Notes under the pieces: model-generated
What the model was told of the DNA's origin: nothing
The model's input: the letters and a program-made list of their open reading frames with translations, nothing else
Databases searched by the model: none
Position numbers and translations under genes: made by a program
Assembly: GCF_030816295.1 (NCBI RefSeq)
Contig: NZ_JAUSXV010000001.1
Span: 2,852,001-2,916,000, forward strand
Direction: 5' to 3'
DNA from: Microbacterium natoriense
GTDB lineage: Bacteria > Actinomycetota > Actinomycetes > Actinomycetales > Microbacteriaceae
Length of the DNA stretch: 64,000 nt
Shown: positions 18,125-28,577 of the stretch, piece after piece
Position numbering within the stretch: position 1 is the stretch's first letter
Layout of the letters: each line of letters begins with the position of its first letter

Positions 18125-19309
18125 TCAGTCGGTCAACTCCTCGTAGAGGGCGCGCGTGGTGTCGGCGATCGCACCCCAGCTGAACTCCTCCTTGGCGCGC
18201 TCTCGACCGGCTTCTCCGTACGCCTCGGCCTTCACCGGATCCGCAGCGACCTCGGTGAGCACCGCCGCGAGGTCCGCGACATACGTCTCCGGATCGACCG
18301 GGGTGCCCGTGCCGTCCTGCACCTGCTCGATCGGAACGAGGCGGCCGGTGACGCCGTCGTCGACGACCTCCGGTATTCCGCCGGTCGCGGTGCCGACGAC
18401 CGCGGCGCCGCATGCCATGGCCTCGAGGTTCACGATGCCGAGCGGCTCGTAGACCGACGGACAGACGAAGGTCGTGGCGGCCGTGAGGATGGCCGAGAGC
18501 TCATCGCGCGGCAGCATCCGCTCGATCCAGATGACGCCTTCCCGCGTCTGCTGCAGCAGACGCACCCCCTCCTGCACCTCGGCCATGATCTCCGGCGTGT
18601 CCGGAGCGCCTGCGCACAGGATGAGCTGCACGTCGGCCGGCAATCGGCTCGCGGCCTGCAGCAGATACGGCAGGCCCTTCTGGCGGGTGATGCGACCGAC
18701 GAAGACGACCGAAGGGCGGTTCGGGTCCATGCCGATCGACGCGAGGAACTCGGGGTTGTGCACGGGACGCCAACGCTCGACGTCGATGCCGTTGTGGATC
18801 ACCCGAACCTTGGCCGGGTCGACGTTCGGATAGCTGCGCAGGATGTCGTTGCGCATCCCCGCGCTCACCGCGATCACGGCGGCGGCGTTCTCGTAGGCGA
18901 GCTTCTCGATGCCGCTGGACACCGCGTATCCGCCTCCCAGCTGCTCGGCCTTCCACGGGCGCAGAGGTTCGAGGCTGTGCGCCGTGAGCACGTGCGGGAT
19001 GCCGTGCAGCTGCGAGGCGATGTGACCGGCGAAGTTCGCGTACCAGGTGTGACTGTGCACGAGATCGGCATCCGAGATCGCCGACACGATCTCGAGATCG
19101 GTGCCGAGAGTCTGCAGTGCCGCGTTCGCGTTCGCGAGTTCCGAAGGAGACCGGTACGCGTACGTGCCGGTCTCGTCGCGAGGCGCGCCGAATGCGCGGA
19201 CGCTCACGTCGATGCGCTCGCGGAGGGCTGCAACCAGCTCCGCGACATGCACCCCGGCACCGCCGTAGATCTCCGGCGGGTACTCCTTCGTGATCATTTC
19301 AACTCGCAT
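18125..19309 (-). CDS. glgM: Glycogen synthase / alpha-maltose-1-phosphate synthase (GlgM-type GT4)
   Basis: A 394-residue GT4 glycosyltransferase starting with MRVEMITKEYPPEIYGGAGVH, the actinobacterial glycogen-synthase opening. HTWYANFAG, the FVGRITRQKGLPYLL strand and the ExGIVNLEAM donor-site motif (about residue 300) are all visible. In mycobacteria the enzyme joins ADP-glucose and glucose-1-phosphate to give maltose-1-phosphate, the building block of alpha-glucan. The ADP-glucose maker glgC is divergent across a 47-bp gap. The ATG at 19309 lies 7 nt after a TAGCGT box on the minus strand, so the start is well supported. Confidence 0.9.
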   Translation of the reverse strand: MRVEMITKEYPPEIYGGAGVHVAELVAALRERIDVSVRAFGAPRDETGTYAYRSPSELANANAALQTLGTDLEIVSAISDADLVHSHTWYANFAGHIASQLHGIPHVLTAHSLEPLRPWKAEQLGGGYAVSSGIEKLAYENAAAVIAVSAGMRNDILRSYPNVDPAKVRVIHNGIDVERWRPVHNPEFLASIGMDPNRPSVVFVGRITRQKGLPYLLQAASRLPADVQLILCAGAPDTPEIMAEVQEGVRLLQQTREGVIWIERMLPRDELSAILTAATTFVCPSVYEPLGIVNLEAMACGAAVVGTATGGIPEVVDDGVTGRLVPIEQVQDGTGTPVDPETYVADLAAVLTEVAADPVKAEAYGEAGRERAKEEFSWGAIADTTRALYEELTD

Positions 19310-19316
19310 GTTCGAA

Positions 19317-19350
19317 ACGCTAGTACACGACGGGAATGGCCCTCTAGGGT
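19317..19350. promoter_or_regulatory. Overlapping divergent promoters of glgM and glgC
   Basis: TAGCGT (19322-19317, minus) ends 7 nt before the glgM ATG and TAGGGT (19345-19350, plus) ends 6 nt before the glgC ATG. Both mRNAs should be leaderless, and the two -35 regions must overlap in the 22 bp between the boxes, so the promoters probably exclude each other. Confidence 0.6.
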
Positions 19351-19356
19351 GGAGCC

Positions 19357-20598
19357 ATGTCCGCACCAAAGAAGATCTTCGGCATCATCCTCGCCGGCGG
19401 CGAGGGCAAGCGACTCATGCCCCTCACGGCAGACCGCGCAAAACCTGCAGTGCCGTTCGGCGGACAGTACCGACTGATCGATTTCGCGATCTCGAATCTC
19501 ATAAACTCCGGTCTCAGACAGATCGTGGTCCTCACGCAGTACAAGTCCCACAGCCTCGACCGTCACATCTCGCAGACCTGGCGGATGTCCGCTCTGCTCG
19601 ACTCGTACGTCACCTCGGTTCCGGCGCAGCAGCGACTCGGCAAGCGGTGGTTCTCAGGCTCGGCCGACGCCATCCTGCAGAGCCTCAACCTGATCAACGA
19701 CGAGAAGCCCGACATCGTGGTGGTGATCGGAGCCGACCACGTCTATCGCATGGACTTCCAGCAGATGCTCGACGCGCACATCGCCTCCGGCGCGAAGGCG
19801 ACGGTCGCCGGCATCCGCCAGCCGCTGGCCCTCGCCTCCCAGTTCGGCGTGATCGACGCCGACACGGAATCCGGCCGCATCAAGCAGTTCCTCGAGAAGC
19901 CGACGGAGATCGAAGGACTGCCGGACGCACCGCACGAGGTCCTCGCCTCGATGGGCAACTACATCTTCGATGCGGACGCGCTGATCGCCGCCGTCGAGGC
20001 CGACGGCGAGTCGCCCACGTCCGGACACGACATGGGCGGCGACATCGTGCCGTACTTCGTCGAGCGTGGCGAGGCCGGCTACTACGACATGAAGCAGAAC
20101 GAGGTCCCTGGCTCCTCGCCGCGCGACCGCTCGTACTGGCGCGACGTGGGTACGATCGACTCGTTCTTCGACGCCCACATGGACCTGATCTCCACGCTGC
20201 CGGTCTTCAACCTGTACAACATGGAATGGCCGATCCACTCGCAGGCCGTGAACTCGCCGCCCGCCAAGTTCGTGCGGGATTCGGTCGGGCGCATCGGCAA
20301 TGCCATCGACTCGATCGTCTCCCTGGGCTGCGTTCTCTCCGGAACCCACGTCGAACGCAGCGTCGTCGGTCCGTGGACTCTCGCCGGCGGCGGCTCGACC
20401 ATCACCGACTCCGTGCTGTTCGACCACGTCCGTGTCGGTGCGGGTGCGCGTGTGCACCGCGCGATCCTCGACAAGAACGTCGTGCTCGCCGACGGCGCCA
20501 CGGTCGGCGTCGATCGCGAGCGCGACCTGGCGCGAGGATTCACTGTGACCGATTCGGGGATCACCGTCGTCGGCAAGGGCGTCTTCGTCGACCGCTGA
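19357..20598 (+). CDS. glgC: Glucose-1-phosphate adenylyltransferase (ADP-glucose pyrophosphorylase)
   Basis: This enzyme makes ADP-glucose from ATP and glucose-1-phosphate, the committed step to glycogen. The 413-residue protein opens with [28 protein letters not shown], split here as the nucleotide-binding GGEGKRL loop and the following [10 protein letters not shown]. The substrate segments [13 protein letters not shown] and FLEKPTE, and the C-terminal beta-helix repeats, are present. It is divergent from glgM, and the ATG is placed 6 nt after a TAGGGT box. Confidence 0.96.
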   Translation: MSAPKKIFGIILAGGEGKRLMPLTADRAKPAVPFGGQYRLIDFAISNLINSGLRQIVVLTQYKSHSLDRHISQTWRMSALLDSYVTSVPAQQRLGKRWFSGSADAILQSLNLINDEKPDIVVVIGADHVYRMDFQQMLDAHIASGAKATVAGIRQPLALASQFGVIDADTESGRIKQFLEKPTEIEGLPDAPHEVLASMGNYIFDADALIAAVEADGESPTSGHDMGGDIVPYFVERGEAGYYDMKQNEVPGSSPRDRSYWRDVGTIDSFFDAHMDLISTLPVFNLYNMEWPIHSQAVNSPPAKFVRDSVGRIGNAIDSIVSLGCVLSGTHVERSVVGPWTLAGGGSTITDSVLFDHVRVGAGARVHRAILDKNVVLADGATVGVDRERDLARGFTVTDSGITVVGKGVFVDR

Positions 20599-20644
20599 CG
20601 TCATCCGACGCGCGAGACGCGCGGCGGTCGCTAGGCTCGAACCT

Positions 20645-21280
20645 GTGACTGCCGCGCGCTTCCTCGTCGTCCTCGATGCCGATTCCACGCTCATCCGCAA
20701 CGAGGTGATCGAGCTTCTCGCCGACGAGGCCGGGCGGCGCGAAGAGGTCCAGGCGGCCACCGAGGCTGCCATGCGCGGCGAGGTCGACTTCGCCGACAGT
20801 CTGCGCAGCCGGGTCGCAGCCCTGCAGGGGGTGCCGACGTCGGCGTTCGAGCGCGTGCGCGCTCGCATCGAGCCGACGCCGGGTGTGCGCGATCTCACCG
20901 CGGCCGTGCACGGGCGCGGTGGCGTGGTGGCCGTCGTGTCGGGCGGATTCCACGAGATCCTCGATGGCATCGCCCCCGGACTCGGCGTCGACCGATGGCG
21001 GGCGAACCGGCTCGAGGTCGCCGACGGTGCGCTCACAGGGCGGGTCGACGGGGAGATCGTGGATGCCGAGGCCAAGGCATCGTCTCTACTCGCCTGGGCT
21101 GCCGAACTCGGCATTGCGCCGCGGGCGACGATCGCCATCGGCGACGGCGCCAACGACCTGAAGATGATGGCGGTCGCGGGTCTCGGCCTGGCCTTCAACG
21201 CGAAGCCCGCGGTCCGCGCGGCCGCGAACCTCGTGATCGGCCCTCAGAACCTTGGCGAAGTCATCGCGCTGCTTCCGTAG
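20645..21280 (+). CDS. serB: Phosphoserine phosphatase (HAD family)
   Basis: A 211-residue HAD phosphatase that removes phosphate from O-phosphoserine in the last step of serine synthesis. Motif I is VLDADSTLIRNE (nucleophile Asp10, with Asp12), motif II is VVSGGF near residue 99, and motif IV is AIGDGANDLKMM (about residues 161-172). It lacks the N-terminal ACT-like domains of longer SerB proteins, giving the short form. DADST replaces the more common DxDST by a conservative match. The GTG at 20645 lies 7 nt after TAGGCT (20632-20637). Confidence 0.9.
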   Translation: MTAARFLVVLDADSTLIRNEVIELLADEAGRREEVQAATEAAMRGEVDFADSLRSRVAALQGVPTSAFERVRARIEPTPGVRDLTAAVHGRGGVVAVVSGGFHEILDGIAPGLGVDRWRANRLEVADGALTGRVDGEIVDAEAKASSLLAWAAELGIAPRATIAIGDGANDLKMMAVAGLGLAFNAKPAVRAAANLVIGPQNLGEVIALLP

Positions 21281-21313
21281 CGGATGTCCGGAGCCCCGAT
21301 TACCCTCAGCTCC

Positions 21314-22012
21314 ATGGACATCATCCTCATCCCCGGACTCTGGCTCGACGCCTCCAGCTGGAACGAGGTGATCCCGCCGCTCGAACGCGCCGGGCACCGC
21401 GTGCATCCCCTCACTCTCCCTGGTCTCGGCGCCCCGTCCGCCGAATCAGGCGCCATCGGCATAGCCGAGTGGGTCGCCGCCGGTGTCGCCGCGGTCGACG
21501 CCGTCGGCGGCCAGGCAGTGGTCGTGGGGCACAGCGGAGGGGGCAACGTCGCATGGGGCGTCGTCGACGCTCGGGCAGACCTGGTGTCGCGCGTGATCTT
21601 CGTGGACACCGTTCCGCCGCCGTCCGGCCACGGCATCAGCGAGTTCGATGTCGTCGACGGAGTCATCCCGTTCCCCGGGTGGGACTTCTTCCCCGCAGAA
21701 GACGTCGATGACCTCGACGACGCGACCCGTGCTCGCACGGCGTCTCTCGTGCACAGCGTTCCCGCACGCGTGCCGACCGATCCCATCGAGCTCGGAGATG
21801 ACGGCGCGCGCTACCGCGTCCCTGCCACGCTGCTGATGGGAGGGCTCGATCAGGAGACCCTCGAGTCGGAGCTCGACCAGTGGGGACCGTACGCCGACGA
21901 GTTCCGTGCCATCGACGAGGTCGAGGTCGTGAGGATCGGGTCGGGCCACTGGCCGCAGTTCTCGACGCCTGCGCGCCTCGCACAGCTCATCGACGAGGCG
22001 ATCGCTCGTTGA
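21314..22012 (+). CDS. Alpha/beta hydrolase
   Basis: A 232-residue single-domain alpha/beta hydrolase. The oxyanion segment is LIPGLWLDASSW, the nucleophile lies in VVVGHSGGGN (Ser about 76), and the C-terminal His is in IGSGHWPQFS. It resembles salicylate-esterase/AB-hydrolase_1 proteins; the substrate cannot be read. I prefer the ATG at 21314, 7 nt after a TACCCT box, over an upstream in-frame ATG at 21284. Its stop is 3 bp from the convergent fabG stop. Confidence 0.82.
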   Translation: MDIILIPGLWLDASSWNEVIPPLERAGHRVHPLTLPGLGAPSAESGAIGIAEWVAAGVAAVDAVGGQAVVVGHSGGGNVAWGVVDARADLVSRVIFVDTVPPPSGHGISEFDVVDGVIPFPGWDFFPAEDVDDLDDATRARTASLVHSVPARVPTDPIELGDDGARYRVPATLLMGGLDQETLESELDQWGPYADEFRAIDEVEVVRIGSGHWPQFSTPARLAQLIDEAIAR

Positions 22013-22015
22013 GCG

Positions 22016-22726
22016 TCAGTGCCCCATCCCGAGACCGCCGTCGACAGGGATGACCGCGCCGGAGATGTAGCCGGCGTCGTCTCCCGCCAGCCAGGTGACG
22101 ACGCCGGCGACCTCGTCGGGCGTCGCGAAGCGCCCTGCGGGGATGCTCGCCTTGTACTGCTTCTGCGTCTCCTCGGGAAGCTCGGCAGTCATGTCGGTCT
22201 CGATGAACCCGGGGGCGACGACATTGGCGGTGATGCCGCGACCACCGAGTTCGCGTGTCAGCGAGCGGGCGAATCCGACCAGCGCGCTCTTCGAGGCCGA
22301 GTAGTTGACCTGACCCGCCGAGCCGTACAGTCCGACGACGCTCGAGATCAGGATGACCCGGCCGAAGCGCGCACGCAGCATGCCCTTCGACGCGCGCTTG
22401 ACGACCCGGAACGTCCCGCCGAGGTTGGTGGCCACCACGCTGTCGAAGTCGTCTTCGCTCATGCGCAGAAGCAGTGTGTCCTTGGTGATGCCGGCGTTCG
22501 CGACCACGATCTCCACAGGTCCGAGCTGCTGCTCGACCTCGGTGAAGGCGGCGTCGAGTGACGCTGCATCGGTCACGTCGGCCCTCACTGTGAGGGTGCC
22601 CTGGGGGCCCTCACCGCTGCGCGCCGTGACCGCGACCTTGTAACCGTCGCGCACGAAGCGCTCCGCGATCGCGAAGCCGATGCCTCGGTTTCCTCCGGTG
22701 ACGAGGACCACGCGCTGAGAACTCAT
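22016..22726 (-). CDS. fabG: 3-oxoacyl-ACP reductase (short-chain dehydrogenase)
   Basis: A 236-residue SDR reductase, close in look to the FabG1/MabA type: TGGNRGIGFAIAERF binds NADP, NAG is at VANAGI, and the catalytic set is Ser in ISSVVG with YSASKSAL (Tyr and Lys). It reduces 3-ketoacyl-ACP in fatty-acid elongation. It stands apart from the fas operon at 5.7-9.3 kb, which lacks fabG, so this may be the copy that completes the cycle. AGGAG sits 5-10 nt before the ATG at 22726. Confidence 0.9.
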   Translation of the reverse strand: MSSQRVVLVTGGNRGIGFAIAERFVRDGYKVAVTARSGEGPQGTLTVRADVTDAASLDAAFTEVEQQLGPVEIVVANAGITKDTLLLRMSEDDFDSVVATNLGGTFRVVKRASKGMLRARFGRVILISSVVGLYGSAGQVNYSASKSALVGFARSLTRELGGRGITANVVAPGFIETDMTAELPEETQKQYKASIPAGRFATPDEVAGVVTWLAGDDAGYISGAVIPVDGGLGMGH

Positions 22727-22863
22727 TTCCACTCCTGATCTGACCGTGCAACGGCCGACGGCCGGTCGGATCGATCCTATCGAGGATGCGGTGAGCCGAC
22801 CGGTGCCGAAGTTTGACAGAACCAGACCCGACTGGAACGCTGAACCCGACGAAAGGCGCCGAC

Positions 22864-23502
22864 GTGAGCGATAGCAGCATCCCCCCGAACGCTTCGGACC
22901 CGCGGTTCGCGGTCCAGCCTCCGGCGCCTCCCGCGCCCCCGGCACCTGCCGCGCCCGCCGTGCCGCCACCGCCTCCGACCTACGGCGTCGCGCCGCAGCA
23001 GTTTGACGCAGCCGTTCCGCCGCCCGGCGGCGCTGCGCCTCAGCCCTACGGCAGTGCACCTCAGCCCTACGGCACTGCACCGCAGACTTACGGCACCGCC
23101 CAGCCCAGCGGCGCAGTGCAGCCTTATGGCGCTGTGCAGCCGTACGGAGCCGCACCGCAGCAGTACGGCGGCTACCCGCAGCAGTACGCACCGGTCGCCT
23201 ACGCCCCGCCGCGCCCCAACAGCGGACTCGCGATCACCTCTCTGATCTGCGGCATCGCAGGACTCGTGCTCTTCTGGCTCTGGCTTCCGGTCGTCGCCTC
23301 GGTCGTGGCTGTGATCACCGGACACATGGGGCTCAAGCAGACGAAGAACAACCCGGCGCTCGGCGGTCGCGGCATGGCGATCGGCGGTCTGATCACCGGC
23401 TACATCGGCGTGGGCCTCATGGTGGCCCAGATCCTCATCGGTCTCGCGGTCTTCCTCGCTTTCGGAGCCTTCACGATCCCCTTCCTCGTCGACTACAGCT
23501 GA
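22864..23502 (+). CDS. DUF4190 membrane protein with Pro/Gln/Tyr-rich repeat N-terminus
   Basis: A 212-residue protein. Residues 1-115 are low-complexity, with a Pro/Ala block and then about eight imperfect copies of a QPYGxA(P) unit. The C-terminal part holds two long hydrophobic stretches flanking GHMGLKQTKNNPALGGRGMAIG, typical of DUF4190. Proteins of this type sit in the membrane with a disordered cytoplasmic arm; their role is unknown. I use the GTG at 22864 because GAAAGG (22851-22856) precedes it by 7 nt. A TTGACA hexamer at 22813 could be its -35 box. Confidence 0.75.
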   Translation: MSDSSIPPNASDPRFAVQPPAPPAPPAPAAPAVPPPPPTYGVAPQQFDAAVPPPGGAAPQPYGSAPQPYGTAPQTYGTAQPSGAVQPYGAVQPYGAAPQQYGGYPQQYAPVAYAPPRPNSGLAITSLICGIAGLVLFWLWLPVVASVVAVITGHMGLKQTKNNPALGGRGMAIGGLITGYIGVGLMVAQILIGLAVFLAFGAFTIPFLVDYS

Positions 23503-23551
23503 CGCGTCAGGGCGCGCCGCGGGGCGCTCGGCGGCGTAGGCTGGATGCATC

Positions 23552-23902
23552 GTGAAGAACAAGCGCCTGGTGCCCGCTGTCACCTCCCTTCCGCAGTCGC
23601 CGCGGGACGAGGCAGACCATCGTGTGCGCCGCTACGCCCTCACGATGACGATCCGCATCCTGTGCTTCGGGCTCATGGTGTTCATCCAGCCGTACGGCTG
23701 GTACACCTGGGTGTTCGCGATCGCCGCGGCCGTGCTGCCCTATATCGCCGTGGTCTTCGCGAACGCCGGCAGCGACAGCACCGAGACCACGGCCGAATCG
23801 CCGCTGCAGCAGCTCGAGGCGCCTGCGGTCGCCGACTCGCCGGCCGGAGACGACGATCCCTCGATCATCACGATCCACGAGAGCCGGCAGGACCGCGAGT
23901 GA
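23552..23902 (+). CDS. DUF3099 membrane protein
   Basis: A 116-residue protein with two membrane helices (about residues 32-50 and 53-72) and a polar acidic tail. The opening ITSL-like segment, RYALTMTIRILCF and the PYGWYTWVFAIAAAVLPYIAVVFAN helices are those of DUF3099, an actinobacterial family of unknown function. It starts with GTG after a TAGGCT box and its stop overlaps the next GTG, so it is co-transcribed with a small Cys-rich protein and SURF1. Confidence 0.78.
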   Translation: MKNKRLVPAVTSLPQSPRDEADHRVRRYALTMTIRILCFGLMVFIQPYGWYTWVFAIAAAVLPYIAVVFANAGSDSTETTAESPLQQLEAPAVADSPAGDDDPSIITIHESRQDRE

Positions 23903-24093
23903 ACGAACTGGTGTGCTCGCGCGCCGGGTGCCGGAACGCGGCGACGAAGCGCGTGGTGTGGCGCAATCCGCGGATCCACGCGGCCGACCGTGAGAAGATC
24001 TGGCTGGCCTGCGATGACCACGTCGAGTTCCTGCGCGATTACCTGGCAGCGCGCGACTTCCCGGTGACGGTGCGCGACGGGGTTCCCGCATGA
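23899..24093 (+). CDS. Small zinc-ribbon-like protein
   Basis: A 64-residue protein with C6-x4-C11 near the N-terminus and C38-x2-H41 in WLACDDHVEF, a spacing that suits a small treble-clef or zinc-ribbon site. I do not recognise a named family. The GTG start overlaps the DUF3099 stop by four bases and the stop overlaps the SURF1 ATG, so the three genes are translationally coupled. A link to cytochrome oxidase assembly or copper/zinc handling is possible but only from context. Confidence 0.7.
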   Translation: MNELVCSRAGCRNAATKRVVWRNPRIHAADREKIWLACDDHVEFLRDYLAARDFPVTVRDGVPA

Positions 24094-24896
24094 GAGAGCG
24101 GATGCTGCGCTGGAGCGTGTACGTGCTGGTCGCGATCGGCTTCGCCGTGGCCTGTGTGTTCCTGTCGCACTGGCAGTTCGACCGGAACGCGTCGCGCAGC
24201 GAGCAGATCGCCCTCGTGGAAGCGAACTACGATGCCGAACCGGTCCCGCTCGACGATCTGATCGGCACCGATGGCGTCTTCCACGCCGATGACGAGTGGC
24301 ATCCCGTGATTCTGCACGGCGAGTATCTCACCGACGAGCAGCTCCTGGTCCGCAACCGGCCGCACGGCGGCACGAGCGCCTTCGAAGTGCTGGTGCCCTT
24401 CCAGACCGGCGATGGTCGGGTGTTCGTCGTCGATCGCGGATGGGTGGCCCCCGGTTCGGGTGACGCGCCCGACGCCGTCGCCGCACCGCCGAGCGGGACG
24501 GTCGACGTCGTCGTACGACTGCGCGAGGGCGAAGCAGCCGCACCTGCGCGAGGCGCTCCCCCGGGTCAGGTGGCGACGATCGACCTGCCAGCCGTCGCCG
24601 ACATCGTCGGTGGTGACGTCGTGACGAGCGCTTACGGGCAGCTGGTGAGCGAAGATCCTGCGGCGCCGGCCCTCGGCTCCTTCGACTCCCCCACCGACGA
24701 CCCCGGTCCGCATCTGTCGTACGCGATCCAGTGGATCCTGTTCGCGCTGATGGGCTTCATCTTCATCGGCTACATCATCCGCACCGAGATCGTGAAGCAC
24801 CGCGAGGACGTCGAGGGCGCTCCCGTCAGAGTGAAGAAGAAGCGCAGCCGCGACCGCGACGCCGACATCGAGGACCAGCTGCTCGACGCGCGCTGA
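24090..24896 (+). CDS. SURF1-family cytochrome oxidase assembly protein
   Basis: A 268-residue membrane protein with an N-terminal helix (about residues 8-27, VYVLVAIGFAVACVFLSHWQ) and a second near 210-230 (SYAIQWILFALMGFIFIGYI), flanking a periplasmic-side domain. GWV in VDRGWVAPG and YAIQW are SURF1 hallmarks. SURF1 proteins help insert heme a into cytochrome c oxidase. The heme A/O synthases ctaA and ctaB are in the same window but about 17 kb away. The basic C-terminal tail is cytoplasmic. Confidence 0.88.
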   Translation: MRERMLRWSVYVLVAIGFAVACVFLSHWQFDRNASRSEQIALVEANYDAEPVPLDDLIGTDGVFHADDEWHPVILHGEYLTDEQLLVRNRPHGGTSAFEVLVPFQTGDGRVFVVDRGWVAPGSGDAPDAVAAPPSGTVDVVVRLREGEAAAPARGAPPGQVATIDLPAVADIVGGDVVTSAYGQLVSEDPAAPALGSFDSPTDDPGPHLSYAIQWILFALMGFIFIGYIIRTEIVKHREDVEGAPVRVKKKRSRDRDADIEDQLLDAR

Positions 24897-24899
24897 TCT

Positions 24900-25670
24900 T
24901 CACGATGTCCAGGCGGTCACCCGTCGAACAGTCGCGGCCTTCGGGTACGAACCGCTCGCCCGACCGATCTCGAAGAGGTCGATCAGAAGGAGCATCGGGT
25001 AGTCAGGCGCCTGGAGGATCCGTCGCAGCACGACGCCCTCGCATCCGATGATCGTCTCGCCGTCACCCCAGATCACCGTCCACGTGTGCGCCTCGCGTGC
25101 GTCGAAGGGCAGCTGCACCTCGGCCATGTCGGTGCTCAGCCGGGGGTCGTGGTGCGCCTTGATGCCGGTCCGGGCAGATGTCGTCGGCCCGACCGCGGAC
25201 CCGTCGATCTCGAACACGCAGATCTCCCCGGAATCGAGCTCGGAGAGATGCTCGGTGCCCACGAGCCAGGCGGCGAGCATGCAGCGTTCGTCGGCACCGG
25301 CCGAGACCGTGATGTCGATGCGTCCGCGGTGCGGCGCGAACATCAACCGGCAGGGCGTCTCGGTGCGCACGACGAGCCCGTCGGGGCGATGGCGGTGCGT
25401 GCCCCGATGGGAGCCGAGCGGGCCGGAGTACTCCCCCGTCTGCAGGTTGGACACCCGTAGCGGCGCGTCCTCCGGACGCCAGTCGAGCTGATCCTCCTCG
25501 ATCCGCAGCTCGAGCCCGTCGGCTGTGACGCCGTAGCGAGCCTCGGATCGCTCAGGCGTGGTCCAGTGCGGGAGATAGTGCGGGATCCACTTCGCGGTGT
25601 CGAGCCCTCCCGCGAAGTCGTCGTCGAATGACGGCGGATGCGACGGAGCGGGCGGGAGCGGCTCACGCAC
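24900..25670 (-). CDS. GH16-like glycoside hydrolase fold protein with altered active-site motif
   Basis: A 256-residue protein with a concanavalin A-like fold of the GH16 clan: DDDFAGGLDTAKW at the N-terminus and the motif GEICVFEIDG at about 148-157. Active GH16 enzymes carry E-x-D-x-x-E; here E149 and E154 are kept but the middle Asp is Cys151. There is no signal peptide, unusual for a secreted glucanase, so it may act on internal substrates or bind sugars only. It follows a cupin gene with a 3-bp gap and ends 4 bp from the SURF1 stop. Confidence 0.72.
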   Translation of the reverse strand: MREPLPPAPSHPPSFDDDFAGGLDTAKWIPHYLPHWTTPERSEARYGVTADGLELRIEEDQLDWRPEDAPLRVSNLQTGEYSGPLGSHRGTHRHRPDGLVVRTETPCRLMFAPHRGRIDITVSAGADERCMLAAWLVGTEHLSELDSGEICVFEIDGSAVGPTTSARTGIKAHHDPRLSTDMAEVQLPFDAREAHTWTVIWGDGETIIGCEGVVLRRILQAPDYPMLLLIDLFEIGRASGSYPKAATVRRVTAWTS

Positions 25671-25673
25671 GGT

Positions 25674-26108
25674 TCACTCGGTCCACGGCATCGGCCTCTC
25701 GGGCAGACGAGCGCTGTCGTCCGGCAGGTGCGGCAGCTCGTCTCCTCCGGCCCGGATGCACAACCAGCGCAGCTCACCGGCGCTGTCGGGTCGCGCGCGC
25801 CAGGTGCGTGCGACGCCCTGACCCACGCGGATCACGGTTCCGGGACCGACCTCGACGATCTCATCGTCTAAGCCCATCTGTCCCCGCCCCTCGAGGAAGA
25901 CGTACAGTTCTTCCACTCGGGAGTGGACATGCCAGTACCCGGCCTCCTCGCCCGGCTGGAGAGCGTTCGCCGTGAGTCCGATGTACTGCATCGTCAGCTC
26001 GTGATCGACGACACGGCGCCCGTCACGCGCACGTGCGGCATCGAAGCCGCCGTGGTGCGCGCGCCATTCGTCGAGCGCTCCGATCTCGATGAGCTGGAAT
26101 CCGTTCAT
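25674..26108 (-). CDS. Cupin domain protein
   Basis: A 144-residue single cupin. WHVHSRVEELYVFLEG gives the first metal-binding motif (H-x-H, E) and the second motif region VGPGTVIRVGQGVARTWRA lacks the usual His, having Arg instead, so metal binding may be incomplete. The stop of the PNPOx-family gene upstream overlaps its ATG by four bases, and the GH16-like gene follows at once, making a three-gene operon. The function is unknown. Confidence 0.8.
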   Translation of the reverse strand: MNGFQLIEIGALDEWRAHHGGFDAARARDGRRVVDHELTMQYIGLTANALQPGEEAGYWHVHSRVEELYVFLEGRGQMGLDDEIVEVGPGTVIRVGQGVARTWRARPDSAGELRWLCIRAGGDELPHLPDDSARLPERPMPWTE

Positions 26109-26725
26109 TCCTGCGCCCCTTCCCGAGCGTCGTCAGCCGCTTTGCCCGTGATTGCGCGCGTCCAACGATCGGCTGCGGCCCCGTAGACGATCCGGGAGTG
26201 ACGTCGATCGGTCTCTCCCTGCCAGAACTCGACGCGCGCAGGAACGATCCGCCACAGCGTCCAGTCGCCGGGATCGAGTCCGTCTCGAGCCGCGGACGAT
26301 CGGCGGGCGAAGTCGGCCGCGCTCTCGTGCGGATCCGCCTCGACGACGTGTCCTCGTACGCGCACGGCCCGTACGAGGGGTTGCCACCAGAAGTTCAGCG
26401 CGGCAGCGGGATGCGCGGCGAGCTGAGCGGCTTTGCGCGAGGACCGCGGACCGGCGAACGCCCATCCCCGGTCGTCGACGCCCTTCAGGATCAGCGTGCG
26501 CGCGTCCGGCAGCCCGTCGACGTCCAGGGTGGCCAGAGTCGCCGCGAGCGGTTCAGCCACGCCGAGCTCGATCGCCTCCGACAGCCAGGTCTCGAAGAGC
26601 GTGACCGGGTCGCGCGGCAGAGCGGCCATGTCGAGGGGCGGCGCGCTGCCGATGAGCGAAGGCAGCGCACGCAGCCGGTCAGCGGTGTATCGGCGGGCGG
26701 GTTCAGGCTCGGGCGTCACCCTCAC
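26105..26725 (-). CDS. pdxH: Pyridoxamine 5'-phosphate oxidase family protein
   Basis: A flavoprotein of about 206 residues that in the family oxidises PNP/PMP to pyridoxal phosphate using FMN. The FMN-binding strand ARTLILKGVDDRGWAF, SSRKAAQL, the FWWQPLVRAVRVRG strand and the C-terminal WxxxPARVEFWQGETDRRHSRI (split as PARVEFWQ and DRRHSRI) match PdxH; the R-H-R-type end motif reads DRRHSRI. The start is uncertain: GTG codons at 26758, 26725 and 26719 are all possible, and I chose 26725. It heads an operon with the cupin and GH16-like genes. Confidence 0.8.
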   Translation of the reverse strand: MRVTPEPEPARRYTADRLRALPSLIGSAPPLDMAALPRDPVTLFETWLSEAIELGVAEPLAATLATLDVDGLPDARTLILKGVDDRGWAFAGPRSSRKAAQLAAHPAAALNFWWQPLVRAVRVRGHVVEADPHESAADFARRSSAARDGLDPGDWTLWRIVPARVEFWQGETDRRHSRIVYGAAADRWTRAITGKAADDAREGAQE

Positions 26726-26786
26726 GACTATGCCACCGAGCGCGGACACCGCTCGCACGACATGCGATCATCCGCGTGCGAGCGGA

Positions 26787-28385
<1,599 letters not shown>

Positions 28386-28577
28386 AGCGGGACGTCCGAT
28401 CGTTCAGGGGGTGGTTGACAGGCCGAGCGGCCGACCTCCCAGTATAGATCGCCGCGGCTGTGCGTTCGGCCCACGCCTCGAGGTCCACCGCCCGGGCTCG
28501 GATGTCACTCCGGGGAGGGATGCGGTCGATACCTCAGAGTGATGCCCCGGACGGTACGGGCTTTCTAACGTCGAGAT

